Positions 11,906-21,781 of a stretch of DNA of 64,000 nucleotides are shown one piece after another (positions within the stretch are counted from its first letter, which is position 1; each line of letters starts with the position of its first letter). The position numbers were made by a program, and so were the translations under genes. Origin of the DNA: Begonia masoniana (Eukaryota; Streptophyta; Magnoliopsida; Cucurbitales; Begoniaceae). The stretch spans positions 15,469,143 through 15,533,142 of the forward strand of contig CM039502.1 of NCBI GenBank assembly GCA_022432975.1, in the 5' to 3' direction. A model generated the notes under the pieces. The model saw only the letters and a list, made by a program, of their open reading frames with translations. It did not search any database and was not told the origin of the DNA.

Positions 11906-13909
11906 ATGCCTCAACCCGTTTGGCGACCCACCCGGCCCAACTCTAAACCCAACCGGCCCAAATGCCAAATCTGCCATAAGTCGGGCCACTCCGCTTTAGC
12001 CTGCTTCCACCGGTTCAACCATTCCTACCCGACTGGCCCAACTAATCAAACCCGCCCACCAGCCCAACCCCCTTTAGCTTACCAAGCAAGCCCACATCTT
12101 TACCTACAACCCAACCCAACCCACTATCTCTATTTTTACCCACCCGACCCATCCCCTTATAACTCGACCCAGCTAACCCACCCACCCACCCCCCCCCCCC
12201 CCTCTTCCTCCCTCGCTCCGTTTCCCGAATTTCCTCTGTTTCCCGAACACTCCGCTCTTCCGCGAGCCCTCTCCACTGGTCTACTCCCCACTCCGCCGAC
12301 TTCTGCTCCATGGCTCCTCGACTCCGGGGCCACCCACCATTTCTCTTCAACGTCGACTACTCTTCACAATCCTCCGACTCTCACTGGCCCGAATTTTGCT
12401 GTCACCGCCGATGGTAAGTCTACTCCGATCTCTCACCTTGGTTCTGCTTTAATTGCAACTCCTTTCTGTGCTCTTCACTTAAATTCCAGCTGTTATACTC
12501 CTGGTTTTTCCCATAATCTTCTCAGTGTTCGAAAATTATGCACTGATAACTATGTTGTTGTTGAATTTGATTCTCATAGTTTCTATGTTAAGGATCGTAT
12601 TTCTCGCCAAATCCTTCTCCAGGGTTCACTTGTTGATGGCCTCTATCAGCTTCCCGTGCTCTCTGTCGCTCGATCTCTCTCTGCCTCCCTGTCGAGCTCA
12701 CAGTTTGTTTCCTTTCCCTTTGCTTCCCTGTCGCGGTCAAGGCAGTCTTCCACCCAACTGTGGCATTCCAGATTGGGTCACCCGTCTGTCTCTATTTTGC
12801 AAAGTGTAATGAATATTTGTAATATTCCTTTTGTACACAATGAATTGCCAAACTTTTGTACTCCTTGTCAAATGAGTAAATCTCACAGATTGCCATTTTC
12901 TATTTCTGAATCTCATTCTAATTTTCCCTTTGAACTTGTGCATACCGATGTGTGGGGTCCATCTCCTTTTCCCTCTTTTACTGGCGATCGTTACTTTCTT
13001 TTATTTGTGGACGATTGCACTCGTTTTACTTGGATGTTCCTTTTAAAATTAAAAAGTGATGTCCTTCTTACCTTTGTGCACTTTCATCGTTACATTCAAA
13101 CCCAATTTGGGTCCTCTATTAAAGTCGTTCAATCCGACAGGGGCGGAGAGTTCCAATCCCTCTCTCCCCTTTTTAAATCTCTTGGCATCCGTCACCGTAT
13201 CTCCTATCCGTATACTCCTAATCAGAATGGACGTGTAGAGCGCAAAAACTGCCATATTGTCGAAACTGGTCTCACTCTCCTCTTCCATTCTTCTGTCCCT
13301 CAAAAATTCTGGCCCTATGCTTTTTCTACTGCTACGAGTCTCATAAACGTTCTTCCTACACCTGTTCTTCAAAATAAATCACCATTTGAATGCTTGAACA
13401 ATTCTCTTCGCGATTACGCGTCTCTACGTGTTTTTGGTTGCTTGTGTTTCCATTTTCTCCGTCCTTACAATCAAAATAAACTCCAGCCTCGCTCTCTTCC
13501 ATGTGTGTTCTTAGGTCTTAACCCTAATCACAAAGGGTATCTTTGCCTTGAAACTCGATCCCACAAACTCTACATCTCTCGTCACGTTACTTTTGACGAA
13601 TTCATTTTTCCATTCTCTTTTCTAAATTTATCTCCTCCCCTTCCTTCCCCATCTTCATTTCCCATAACCCTGAGTCAGCCATCACTCCTCCCAGTCCCTC
13701 CTCCTATTTCTTCTTCAATTCCTGTTTCACGTTCTCCATCTAATTCTCTCAATCCATCCGCTCTACCTATACCTTCATCACCTTCCCTGTCCGTTCCCCA
13801 ACCTCTCGCCTCTCCTACCCTCACTCCCATGTCTACCCCAACCCCTCCTCTTCCAACAAATACTCATCCAATGCGCACCTGAGCCAAAATGGTATCTTTA
13901 AGCCCAAAG
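11906..13909 (+). pseudogene. Copia zinc knuckle, protease and integrase part of pol
   Basis: The frame opens near 11906 and carries, in order, the CCHC knuckle, a Pro-rich linker, the protease site LLDSGATHHF (about residue 140), the pre-integrase region (LWHSRLGHPS ... CTPCQMSKSHR), and an integrase core with HTDVWGP, VDDCTRF and SDRGGEF plus PNQNGRVERKN. These active-site residues look intact. An in-frame TGA at 13880-13882 (a CGA-to-TGA type change) and the LTR insertion at 13910 end the frame. The same coding sequence resumes at 16551. Confidence 0.92.
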
Positions 13910-16550
13910 TGTAACACTCGAGAATTTCCTATTACGTGCGTAGCCTACGACTAGATGTGTTAGGAGAGTTTAATTATGTAAGTTTTATGTTATGCATTGA
14001 AGAGAAGAGAAAACCAAAAGGGGGTTGACAATTCAACATAAAGAAAAGAGTTGAAAAGTCAACAACCAATAGGAATTTTTTTATAAAGCAATAATTGAAT
14101 AAAAAAGGGGGAGAAATTTATGTGAATCACGTTGGAGGTTCTTAAGGGAAAGAGATGGGTTGGTTTTACAAATTTATAAAGAAGGGTGGTGGAAAGGTAA
14201 AAGTAAATAATTGTTTTATCAATTAAAAGAAAAGTGAAGGAAAGAAATGTAAAAGGTCTTCTTCTTCCTCTTGCCATTTACGATTGCTTGCCACCATTGA
14301 TGCCCTCCAAAGCTTCATCTCATCAAGAGTTGTCAAGGTGATTTGAGGTAAAAATAAGTGGGTTTTAGGTTAATGCTGGTTAGAGTTAGTTTTTAAAGGC
14401 TTTTAGTGGGTTTTGGGTGAATTTGCATAGGGTTTGAAAACCCTAAATGGTGACCTCCGAAAATTTAGTTTAAATGTTGGTTTTCTTTCTAGATTTGAGG
14501 ATTTAATTGTTGGATGGATTAGTTTAGGTGATTAGGGTGGTTAGATTAAAGTTTGGAAGTAAGTTTGGAAAAATCGGTTTTTTCACCATAGATGGCCGAT
14601 TCTGTTTTCTGGCTTTTTGGTTCAGCCAAGTTGGTTATTTGGTTAATTTGAGTGTTTCAATGGATAGTAGACGTGTAGAGATTTTCGAGATGGGGTGGCG
14701 CGTCGAAATCCGTTGAAAAACGAGTGAGTTACGACCGTTTGAAGTTAGACGGTCAATTTTGAGGTGAAAACCGAGTTTTATGTTTTGGGAATGAATTGTG
14801 TTGTAGTTTTAGTTAGTTTAGGTTAAGAATTTCCTTAGAGTTCGTTAGTAATGCTAAGTTGGGTTTTCGTTATTTTAGGTGATCGAGCGTGTACTTTGAT
14901 CGGACGAAGTGAACGAGAAAGTATCGAGCAGCCAGGTAAGTAGTGGATGAGTGTTTGTTGCCTTCGGGCCTACACCATAGAACGGTAGGGATTGTTTGTT
15001 TGTTTGTTTGTTATGTTTTGCTTTGTGTCATGCATCGTGTGTCATGCATCATCGTTTTCTAACTACGAAACCACGTGTTTTGCATGTTTGAGTGGTGAGG
15101 ATGACGTAATGAAAGATAAGAATTGATTGCAACTTGGTCTCGAGTAGAATAGTCTTGTCGGGCAAATGGCTCGTTGAGCACCCCGCGAGGGATTGTATTC
15201 GAGATGCTCTGCTAATGTACGTAATGTGTCGTGAGTATGAATGCCTCGACCTGCTCGTGCTGATAAACACAGACCTGCTCGTGCCGGAAGGCACACTGGG
15301 GCATTCTACGATTGACAAAGGGGGGATTCGGTTGGCCGTCCCGGACTGTGTTAGGACGTGTGCCTCCAGTCTTGCCCGTGGATCAAGGCGTGGCCGTCCT
15401 GGACTGTGTGGGGGCGTGTGCCTACTTGATTCACATGGAAGTGAAAGATAAATGTAACTGAAACGAAAAGAAAACAATAGAGTGTGTAGAAACTGCATGT
15501 TAGGGTTGAGTCGAGCATGTAGTATGTATTGTGCATTATTTCCCTACTTGCTAAGCGTTAGGCTTACCTTTTTGTGTTATATGGTGTAGGTGACGAGTAT
15601 ATTACAGGTGAGGTAGACAAGACCGCCGAGGATTAGGCAGCAGTCGGGGAGTACGGAGTACGCCGGTGCAGGCTATTATCGGGGCATTTTGACCACTGTC
15701 GTCCTCGGGTAGTGTGGGAGGTGAACATTTTGTTGTGGATGGGTTATTTTGTAAGTGTTTTGTAAGATTTTGTTTTGAATAGAAGTTAGGATAAAAGTTA
15801 GGAAAAACGTGAACGATTTAGTGTAAATGTTTTCGTAAATGTTGTAAGGTTTGGTTGTAAATTGTTTCGTAAGTATTTTTGGAAAGTTTTCGAGTCAATA
15901 GTGTTGTTGGATTGTTGGGTAAGGTCATAAATGGTTGGGGTTTGAAATAGCATGATTTCTGGTTTTAAATCGCAGGTTTTGGTTTATCGGATTTTAGGCG
16001 TTACGCCGTCTGTTTTGATTTTAAACTAAATAACGTTGGGTTTAGTTTGCTATTTTTGTATTTCTCCGTTTTTAGTCGGTTTTCCAAAAATTTTATGGGA
16101 CTTGAAGATTTAGGTGTTGGGAGTGTACGGTAAAAATTTCGGAATTTTTGGAAGTGCTTAGCTTGGAGAAAATCGAAGAAAAAGGGGTGAAGGTCGGCTG
16201 GGAGTGCAGGGGCGATCGCCAGGGGCGATCGCCAGCCTCTCTGGTACTGTAGCACCAGAGAGGGTGGCGATTGATCGCCACATTGTGGCGATCAATCGCC
16301 ACTGTTTTATAAAAAAAAAAACATTAAATTTTAATTTTTTTCAAATTTTCTTATTTGGAACTGGTTTTAACCCGACATTTTCTGACGCATTTTAACTGTA
16401 TTTTGGGCACACTTTCTAACAAAACTTGAGGGTTTGAAAAACCCGAAAACGAGTCAAAAAATTTATGAAAATTACTTTAAACGTCATTTTAAAAATGGGT
16501 TGGGTTTGAAATGTGACGCACCGAGCTCAGGGCGGGTTCGGGTCGTTACA
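13910..16550 (+). mobile_element. Solo LTR nested in the Copia polyprotein
   Basis: It runs from TGTAACACTCGAG to GGTCGTTACA, 2641 bp, flanked by CAAAG at 13905-13909 and 16551-16555. It has no second LTR, primer site or coding domain. It is clearly the same family as the solo LTR at 21782-24068: shared blocks include TAGTAGACGTGTAGAG, CCAGGTAAGTAGTGG, GTTGCCTTCGGGCCTACACC, TTTCCCTACTTGCTAAGC and TATGGTGTAGGTGACGA. Its insertion post-dates the Copia. Confidence 0.95.
16264..16302. repeat. Perfect 18-bp inverted repeat in the LTR
   Basis: GTGGCGATTGATCGCCAC at 16264-16281 is followed by ATT and then by its exact reverse complement at 16285-16302. Just upstream lie two GGGGCGATCGCCA copies (16209-16233) and a second hairpin with arms CTCTCTGGT and ACCAGAGAG (about 16236-16262). 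Related GCGATCG hairpins occur at the matching place in the minus-strand Gypsy at 26370-26465 and 27165-27265. Confidence 0.95.
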
Positions 16551-18106
16551 CAAAGCCTTCTCCGTAGAAACTATCATTGAGCCCAAAACCTTTAACCAAG
16601 CCTCCAAACACTCTCACTGGTTGGCTGCTATGCATGAGGAAATGATGGCCCTATCTTTTAACTCTACTTGGACATTGGTTTCTCCCCCTTCCGACGTCAA
16701 GATTATTGGCTGTAAGTGGGTTTTTAAAACTAAACTCAATTCTAATGGCACGATCAACAGGTACAAAGCTTGTTTAGTGGCAAAGGGATATGATCAGACG
16801 GAAGACATTAACTATGAGGAAACCTTCAGCCCAGTTGTGAAACCTGCATCCATCTATACCACTCTTGCCTTAGCCATCTCCTATGGCTGGATCATCAAAC
16901 AGCTAGATGTAAGTAATGTCTTTTTACATGGTGATTTAACTGAGACAGTGTTTATGCAGCAACCTCCAGGTTTTGTGAGTTCCTCTCATCCATCTGCTGT
17001 ATGTCACTTACGCAAGGCCCTTTATGGCTTAAAACAATGTCCTCAGGCCTGATACACAAAGCTATACACAGCTCTTCTCGATTGGGGTTTCATTGCTTCC
17101 AAGTCAGATACCTCTCTCTTCATCCGTCGCCAGTCCTCCTCCGTTATTATTATGCTGGTTTATGTTGACGACATCATTTTCACGGGTAACTCGGCTCCTT
17201 TACTCGATCAGCTTCTTTTATACTTAAATTCTAGATTTAAGGTGCGTGACCTTGGATCATTATCATTTTTTCTCGGGATTTTTGTCACTCACACTCCTAC
17301 AGGCATGAGCTTTTCACTGTCCAGATATATTCATGAAATATTGTACAGAGCTAATATGGTCTCCTACAAACCAGTTCCTACCCAGATGATTTCAGACCCT
17401 ATTCTTTCAAAGAATTCTGGTATCCCTCTCCGTGACGGCTCTCTTTATCGCAGCATAGTTGGCAGCCTGCAATACTACTGTCTTACCCGGCCTGACATTG
17501 CTTTTGCTGTCAACAAGGTCTCTCAATTCATGCACTCCCCTTCTGACGTACATTGGCAGGCAGTCAAAAAATATCTTGCGGTATCTCCAAGGTACTTCCT
17601 CTTTGGGTATATCCTTCTCTGCATCTCCTACCTCCAATTTGGTTTGTTATACAAATGCTGATTGGGCCTCTTGTCCCGATGACCGTAAGAGTACAAGTGG
17701 TTTCTGTATCTTTTTGGGCTCCAACCTTATCTCGTGGTCTTCCACCAAACAGAAAACTGTCTCAAGGTCAAGTACTAAATTCGAATATCGCAGTGTATCC
17801 AATGGTGCTGCCAAACTCTTGTGGCTCCAATCTTTGCTCCACGAATTGGGTTTTCTCCCTACCGAGGTACCTCTCATTTTATGTGATAACCTCAGTGCGA
17901 CGTATCTAGCTTCCAACCCAGTTCTCCACTCTAAATCCAAGCATGTTGAGATTGATTTTCACTTTGTACGTGAAAAAGTTCTCCATAAGACCTTGTCGTT
18001 GAAATTCACTCCTTCAGATCATCAATTGGTCGATGCCTTCACCAAGCCGCTTCCACCTTCCACTTTCTTGGTTTTTCTTTCCAAGATCTTCGGCCTCCGG
18101 ATTTGA
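16551..18106 (+). pseudogene. Copia reverse transcriptase and RNase H, broken
   Basis: After the nested LTR the Copia pol continues. RT motifs include WVFKTKLNSNG, QLDVSNVFLHGDL, ALYGLKQ and the catalytic YVDD (LVYVDDIIFTG near 17157). RNase H motifs (NADWASCPDDRKSTSGFC, SSTKFEYRS, CDNLSATYLASNP, ADAFTK-like VDAFTKPLP) follow to a stop at 18104. A TGA at 17050 replaces the expected Trp codon, and a frameshift near 17575 moves the reading frame between RT and RNase H. Confidence 0.92.
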
Positions 18107-18119
18107 TCTTGAGGGGGGG

Positions 18120-18306
18120 TGTTAGAGTATGACTAGTGACTAGTTTAATTTACATGTATAGTTTAGTTTTACCTCTTTCCGATGTTCATCATTATTTTAC
18201 TGTACATATATATTGTACACTTTTACTCTTGAAAAATTGAATGAGAAGATTGCCGCCTTCATCTTCTTCTTCCTCTCCATCTTCGTGAATCCTGCAAACT
18301 GTAACT
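18120..18306 (+). repeat. 3' LTR of the 10.9-18.3 kb Copia
   Basis: It matches 10881-11067 in length and nearly all bases, and it is preceded by the polypurine tract GAGGGGGGG. The flanking target copy ATAAT follows at 18307-18311. Confidence 0.93.
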
Positions 18307-18311
18307 ATAAT

Positions 18312-19123
18312 GACACACTTCCAATACTAGAGGAAGGAAGTGGGTGGAAAAGTAAAAGAAAACAAGGGAGACACGTGGGGATGCTCGGGCTCGTTCTTGG
18401 GGAAATAGATTTAGCGTTCCTTGCTAAGTAGTGGATGAATGAGATGGATGGACTAACTTGAGATTACAAGCTAGTTAAGGAACCACTCACACTCACTTGA
18501 ATGTGACTCACCAAGTTCAAGTAGAGGCTAGTTTGAATATGACTCATCAAACTACACTAACACTCCCTTGGATATGACTCACCAAGCTCAAGTGAAAACA
18601 CTTATGTTTTGAAGACACAAGAAACATGAAATCCTTCACAACAATAAACGATTTTGATTCAAAATATTTGACCATTATAGAGGAGGGAATGACGCTTAGC
18701 CAACATTTGATCAACAAAATTAAATACAACTTTAAAAAATGAGTTAAGGTGATGGTCTTCAAAGGCACCCTTCCACTTGGTCAAAGCAACATTTCATCTC
18801 CTCAAGGAACCTTCTCACGCATTCTTCAATGTATTCAAGGGCCTTTCGGCTTTTCCATGATCACCAACTCATATTAGTCTCATTCACACACCCTAAACAT
18901 AAATGACACATGCATGCACTCACTTGGCTACATAAATGGAACGCTCGAGTGAGGGCTACATTATCATAACCCTTAAGTATGTGAACAACGACACATGCAA
19001 ATTAAAATAACATAAGACATAATGTAAATGAAAATGGGCCTTAATAGATGGATCAAGAACAAAGATCAAAAGATTATTGCAACCATGGACTCAAAGAGCC
19101 CAAGGCATGGATTGGCGCGCACC
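18312..19123. other. Intergenic DNA with short dispersed repeats
   Basis: No gene is recognised. Around 18500-18595 the phrase TGACTCACCAAG(T/C)TCAAGT recurs with CACTCNCTTGAATGTGACTC-like variants, a short degenerate tandem repeat. The rest shows nothing I can name. Confidence 0.5.
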
Positions 19124-19362
19124 AACAGTGTGATGACCTGAATGTGTACGTATGAGTACGACTACGGGGCAAATCTCGGATTGAGGGGCAAACCTCGGAA
19201 CCTAAACCGAGTGTACGCAAATCCCAGACTCGAGTATAGACAAATCCTGGGTCGTAAAAAGAGGTCGTCACAATCTCACATCGCTTGAGGAAGTATATGG
19301 AAATGAAACATATGTAAGGAAACTCTCCCAAGATAGTGAGACGCGTTTTGGAGCACAATTGA

Positions 19363-19447
19363 CAACGGATCCCATAAGAACTCCGAAGTTAAAAGTGCTT
19401 CGGCGAGAGCAGTACCATGTTAGGTGACCGACTGGGAAGTCCTCGCC
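19363..19447 (+). ncRNA. 5S rRNA-like segment in the Cassandra 5' LTR
   Basis: The stretch contains CGGATCCCATAAGAACTCCG, AAGTTAAAAGTGCTTCGGCG and GTACCATGTTAGGTGACC, then TGGGAAGTCCTCG. These match, in order, the central and 3' part of plant 5S rRNA, including the A-box and C-box of the Pol III internal promoter with a few changes. It is a retrotransposon LTR part, not a functional 5S rDNA unit. Confidence 0.9.
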
Positions 19448-19835
19448 AAATAAAGCCGTGAGGAGAGGATATTGGGCTACGGCCCAATCCTCAGAGTGGA
19501 CAGTATTTTACTGGGAAGGGGTCATTATAAATGGTATCAGAGCCTGTACCCAACCAGAAATATAGCCAACGAGGATGTTGGGCCCCCGAGGGGGGTGATT
19601 ATGATGACCCGAATATGTACGTATGAGTACGACTGCGGAGAAAATCTCGGGTTGCGGGGCAAACCTTGGGACCTAAACCGAGTGTAAGCAAATCCCAGAC
19701 TCGAGTATAAGCAAATCTCAGGTCGTAAAAAGGGGGTCGACACAATCTCACATTGCTTAGGAAAGTATATGGAAATGAAACATATGTAAGAAAACTCTCC
19801 CAAAATAGTGAAACGCATTTTGGAGCACAATTGGT

Positions 19836-19918
19836 AGCGGATCCCATAAGAACTCTGAAGTTAAAAGTGCTTCGGCGAGAGCAATACCATATTGGGTGAC
19901 CGATTGGGAAGTTCTCGT
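19836..19918 (+). ncRNA. 5S rRNA-like segment in the Cassandra 3' LTR
   Basis: This is the second copy of the 5S-derived stretch (GCGGATCCCATAAGAACTCT ... TACCATATTGGGTGACC ... TGGGAAGTTCTCG). It carries more C-to-T type changes than the copy in the 5' LTR, as expected for a methylated, ageing element. Confidence 0.9.
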
Positions 19919-20379
19919 TAAACAAAGCTGTGAGGAGAGGATATTGAGCTACGGCTCAATCCCCAGAGCGGACAATATCTTACTGAGAAAATGGGTCGTT
20001 ATAAACAGAGCATGAGCGCGACCATTAGATAGGCACAGGCCTATCCTCCAAGAAAGTCCAACGTCCTCTGTAATTGATCTGATTGACATAACAAATTATA
20101 TCCATTTTTTAACTAGCCATCCTGTTCTGGAAACCTTGAGAAGTCAGCTACAATCTTCATGAAGAACACTTTTTTATTTAAGATTGAGATGACTTTGAAA
20201 ATGGCCAAATAGTTTTCAGGAGTCAGATTCCGGGCAGATTTCAACAATCCGTTTAACTTGTGTTTTGTTCTCCATTTATGTTTCACCATGTTAAACTCCC
20301 TATTAAATTTGTTTGCCACATTATTGAAATTGAGGCATTGAATATTCATTTCTCCTTGATCACTTACAAAACAAGTACT

Positions 20380-21781
20380 AGCAAAATCGTTAGAAATTTT
20401 CGATGCTCTAATGTTAATGGACGGAACCCATATCACATCACATAAGGCAATATATACCTCTAGTATTCAAAGACAAATATATCACTTCATCAATGGAGTA
20501 TTCTCGTCTGTTGAACAACCATCATGTTTGCAACTATATTTCTATGATACCAACGTGCAAATTAAGCATCGGTTGCAAAATAACTTATAGATTGCGCGAA
20601 GTGATCACTTGAAAATTAGTGGAAATTATGTCTTAAAAATTTAATACATTCTTTTCCAACCTTCAGAATATAAGAGATGTAAATAATCATGTTATATCAA
20701 TCAAATCTGATACTGGCTTTGACCAACACACTTACAACATTCTGCATGCTTCTCAGGTGAATGTATTATGATATCAATAGTACTTGCTCTATTAATCTTA
20801 ACATAACTAATAATACAAATTTTTCTACATATATACATATTTTATTCGTGTATGCATCTTCTAATGTTTGATAGGTAGTGTTGTTTGGCTTGATACATAC
20901 ACAAATTATCTAACTTCTGTTCATAAAAATAATAGTTCATGTACATTCTAATATAGTTCATAAAATTGAAAATTATTATGGCCGTTACGATCCATTACAA
21001 TATCCACTGTTATTTTCTTATGGCCAAACAAGATATCATCGAATAATTGCACATCGCAATGCACATGAACTCGATAATAATAAATCTAAATGCAATCATC
21101 GTTGTTTTCTTCTCTTGATCAATTACTTGGAGCTGAAGAACTAGATTTGATTAGTCAAGTAACTTTATTTTTTCAATATTTTATTTTACTTATAGTTTGT
21201 TATAGTTAATATTTATCATAATATATTACTACAATCTCGTCACCTTGTATATAATTTTATTTATATGTTTATTCATCAACTTTCACTCAAGGAAAAAACC
21301 GTGGCACTGTCTCATGTTGAAAAGACTACTGCTACAAACTACAAATAAGAATCAATGATCAATCTTGTTTATTGGAATCTGTCTTCTTTTACAACAATAT
21401 ACAGTTGACATGTATGTTAAGATAAAATCTGCACGTCTTGATTTCTTTCAAATCAAACAAAAGGAAATTCGAGCAGAATTGTATAGTGTATATGCGAACG
21501 AAAAATCAGCACTAAATGTTAGCCGGAAAATAATTCTTCATGCTACCTTTATTAGCAAATCAAGAGATATGCATAAACATTATCTTGATGCAATGACACT
21601 GTAACAAAATTTTGTCAAGTCAAATATCATCTTAACCATGACTAGTAATCTAAATTGGTGAAAATTAAAAAATGAATTACAATCTTTACAAAATTAAAAA
21701 TGCCAAAGAAAATTTGTTTAAAGAAGAAATATTTGGTTCAGATGCAGCCTATGTCTATGTTGTTGAATTTCAGATAAAATG
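20380..21781 (+). pseudogene. Helitron Rep-helicase fossil, N-terminal part
   Basis: Conceptual translation with frame changes gives phrases typical of the Helitron N-terminal domain: LQLYFYDTN (about 20535), LHASQV (about 20743), YYGRYDPLQYPLLFSYG (about 20973), and LLQQYTVDMYVKIKSARLDF (about 21385) followed by ISKSRDMHKHYLDAMTL ending at 21603. Stops and frameshifts are frequent, so the gene is dead. The order and spacing fit an autonomous Helitron protein read on the plus strand. The 5' end of the Helitron was not identified. Confidence 0.82.

Larger units (their letters stand above)
10881..18306 (+). mobile_element. Copia LTR retrotransposon, complete in structure, nested
   Basis: The two 187-bp LTRs begin TGTTAGAGTATGAC and end TAACT. 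The flanking duplication is ATAAT at 10876-10880 and 18307-18311. A Met-tRNA-type primer site (TGGTATCAGAGC) abuts the 5' LTR at 11068-11079, and a purine tract (GAGGGGGGG) precedes the 3' LTR. Gag, protease, integrase, reverse transcriptase and RNase H appear in Copia order. A solo LTR (13910-16550) interrupts the polyprotein; without it and one CAAAG the element is about 4.78 kb. The LTRs differ at about 6 of 187 sites. Stops and frameshifts show it is not autonomous now. An Ale-like Copia lineage is plausible from the short LTR. Confidence 0.95.
19129..20003 (+). mobile_element. Cassandra TRIM retrotransposon
   Basis: Two direct repeats of about 401-404 bp (19129-19529 and 19600-20003) flank only about 70 bp. 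That spacer starts with the primer site TGGTATCAGAGC at 19532-19543 and ends with a purine-rich tract (GAGGGGGG). The element begins TGTGATGACC, ends GTTATA and is bordered by AACAG at 19124-19128 and 20004-20008. Each LTR contains a 5S rRNA-like segment, the defining mark of Cassandra. It has no coding capacity, as expected for the family, which depends on proteins from other elements. Confidence 0.94.

Noticed and set aside
19363..19918. 5S rRNA genes
   Set aside because: Both copies are partial, mutated and lie inside paired LTRs with a primer site; they are Cassandra parts.
20113..20436. Minus-strand ORF of 107 codons
   Set aside because: Its right part overlaps the plus-strand Helitron remnant and the protein resembles no family I know; probably a shadow frame.
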